Positions 40,125 through 40,435 of a stretch of 40,435 bases of DNA are shown one piece after another. Location: positions 1-40,435 of the forward strand of contig NZ_JAGCFH010000035.1 in NCBI RefSeq assembly GCF_017650195.1, in the 5' to 3' direction. The DNA is from Ruminococcus sp. Lineage in GTDB: Bacteria > Bacillota > Clostridia > Oscillospirales > Ruminococcaceae. The notes under the pieces are model-generated. The model was not told the origin of the DNA, ran no database searches, and saw only the letters and a program-made list of their open reading frames with translations. Every line of letters begins with the position of its first letter. The first letter of the stretch is position 1. The translations under genes were made by a program, and so were the position numbers.

Positions 40125-40213
40125 GGACAGATGGCTGAGCTGGTCTAAGGCGCACGACTGGAACTCGTGTATACGTTAATAGCGTATCGAGGGTTCGAAT
40201 CCCTCTCTGTCCG
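40125..40213 (+). tRNA. tRNA-Ser (anticodon GGA)
   Basis: A class II tRNA, 89 nt, four bases after tRNA-Leu. Acceptor GGACAGA/TCTGTCC with discriminator G; anticodon stem CACGA/TCGTG and loop CTGGAAC giving GGA; a long variable arm (ATACGTTAATAGCGTAT); T-loop GGTTCGAATCC. CCA is not encoded. Confidence 0.95.
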
Positions 40214-40223
40214 CTTTAAGAGA

Positions 40224-40262
40224 GGTCTTAAATGGCTGTAAATAGCTGTTTAAGACTTTTTC
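40224..40262 (+). terminator. Intrinsic terminator of the tRNA operon
   Basis: GTCTTAAA (40225-40232) and TTTAAGAC (40249-40256), with inner AGC/GCT pairing, followed by T5. It lies 11 bases after tRNA-Ser. Confidence 0.8.
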
Positions 40263-40401
40263 TGTTTTATTAACCAAATATCATTTTTTAAAGAATATTT
40301 GCCCATGCTAATCTATTTTGCTAATTGGCAACTGTAAGTGATTATTTGGGACTATAAGTTTATATAAGGCTATAACCGCTAATAGTAATATTATATAAAA
40401 T

Positions 40402-40435
40402 AGGGATAGTAAGTCAGTTAAGACCTACTATCCCT
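40402..40435. repeat. Long inverted repeat at the window edge
   Basis: AGGGATAGTA (40402-40411) and TACTATCCCT (40426-40435) are a perfect 10-bp pair, extended inward by one mismatch and GTC/GAC. It could be a terminator of a minus-strand gene beyond the window or the end of a small mobile element. From 40263 to here I see nothing else. Confidence 0.5.

Overview
The window looks like chromosomal DNA from a ruminal or gut Clostridia of the Ruminococcus type (Oscillospiraceae). This is inferred from gene content: a dispersed-insert his operon, MurT/GatD, a Spo0A homologue, COG0523 metal GTPases with long His tracts, a secreted GH3 enzyme with a DUF285-like leucine-rich module, near-consensus sigma-A promoters with 17-bp spacers, strong AGGAGG ribosome sites, and TTG/GTG starts. 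No 16S or other species marker is present, so the genus is an inference.

Layout. 1-5476: the distal part of a histidine operon (end of hisB, then hisH, hisA, hisF, hisI, hisE) with five non-histidine genes lodged between the his genes, closed by a terminator. 5475-7242: an anchored SGNH hydrolase (minus) and a left-handed beta-helix acyltransferase-like protein (plus). 7400-13171: a 1923-residue protein combining a transglutaminase-like domain, a COG1112/DUF4011-type superfamily 1 helicase, a decayed restriction-endonuclease-like domain and a DUF3320-like tail; it resembles the large helicases of anti-phage islands but stands alone. 13188-15265: murT-gatD, the lipid II isoglutaminyl synthase. 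15432-20173: an XRE regulator with zinc ribbon, a SpoVB/MurJ-like flippase and an EF-G-like GTPase. 20297-22435: two CobW/COG0523-like GTPases, the second fused to a YcgQ-like domain. 22565-23864: an ECF sigma factor with its ZAS-type anti-sigma factor. 24013-26196: a His-rich zinc/cadmium P-type ATPase with an ArsR/SmtB-type operator. 26508-27872: a MATE transporter. 28037-33525: five overlapping genes (AraC regulator, GT-C-like membrane protein, sfsA, dGTPase, voltage-gated K+ channel). 33574-33750: a consensus promoter followed by a structured non-coding transcript. 33759-34628: a free-standing copy of the C-terminal domain of the BREX methylase PglX. 35263-38889: a secreted GH3 protein. 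39092-39844: a Spo0A homologue lacking the phospho-acceptor Asp. 40036-40213: tRNA-Leu(GAG) and tRNA-Ser(GGA).

How the parts fit. Three loci (the CobW pair, the P-type ATPase and its operator, and the zinc-ribbon regulator) point to metal handling. MurT/GatD, the flippase and the sporulation-type regulator concern the envelope or development. The points most worth a second look are the orphan PglX C-terminal domain, the unassigned RNA that converges on it, the receiver-dead Spo0A, the CobW-YcgQ fusion, and the passenger genes inside the his operon.
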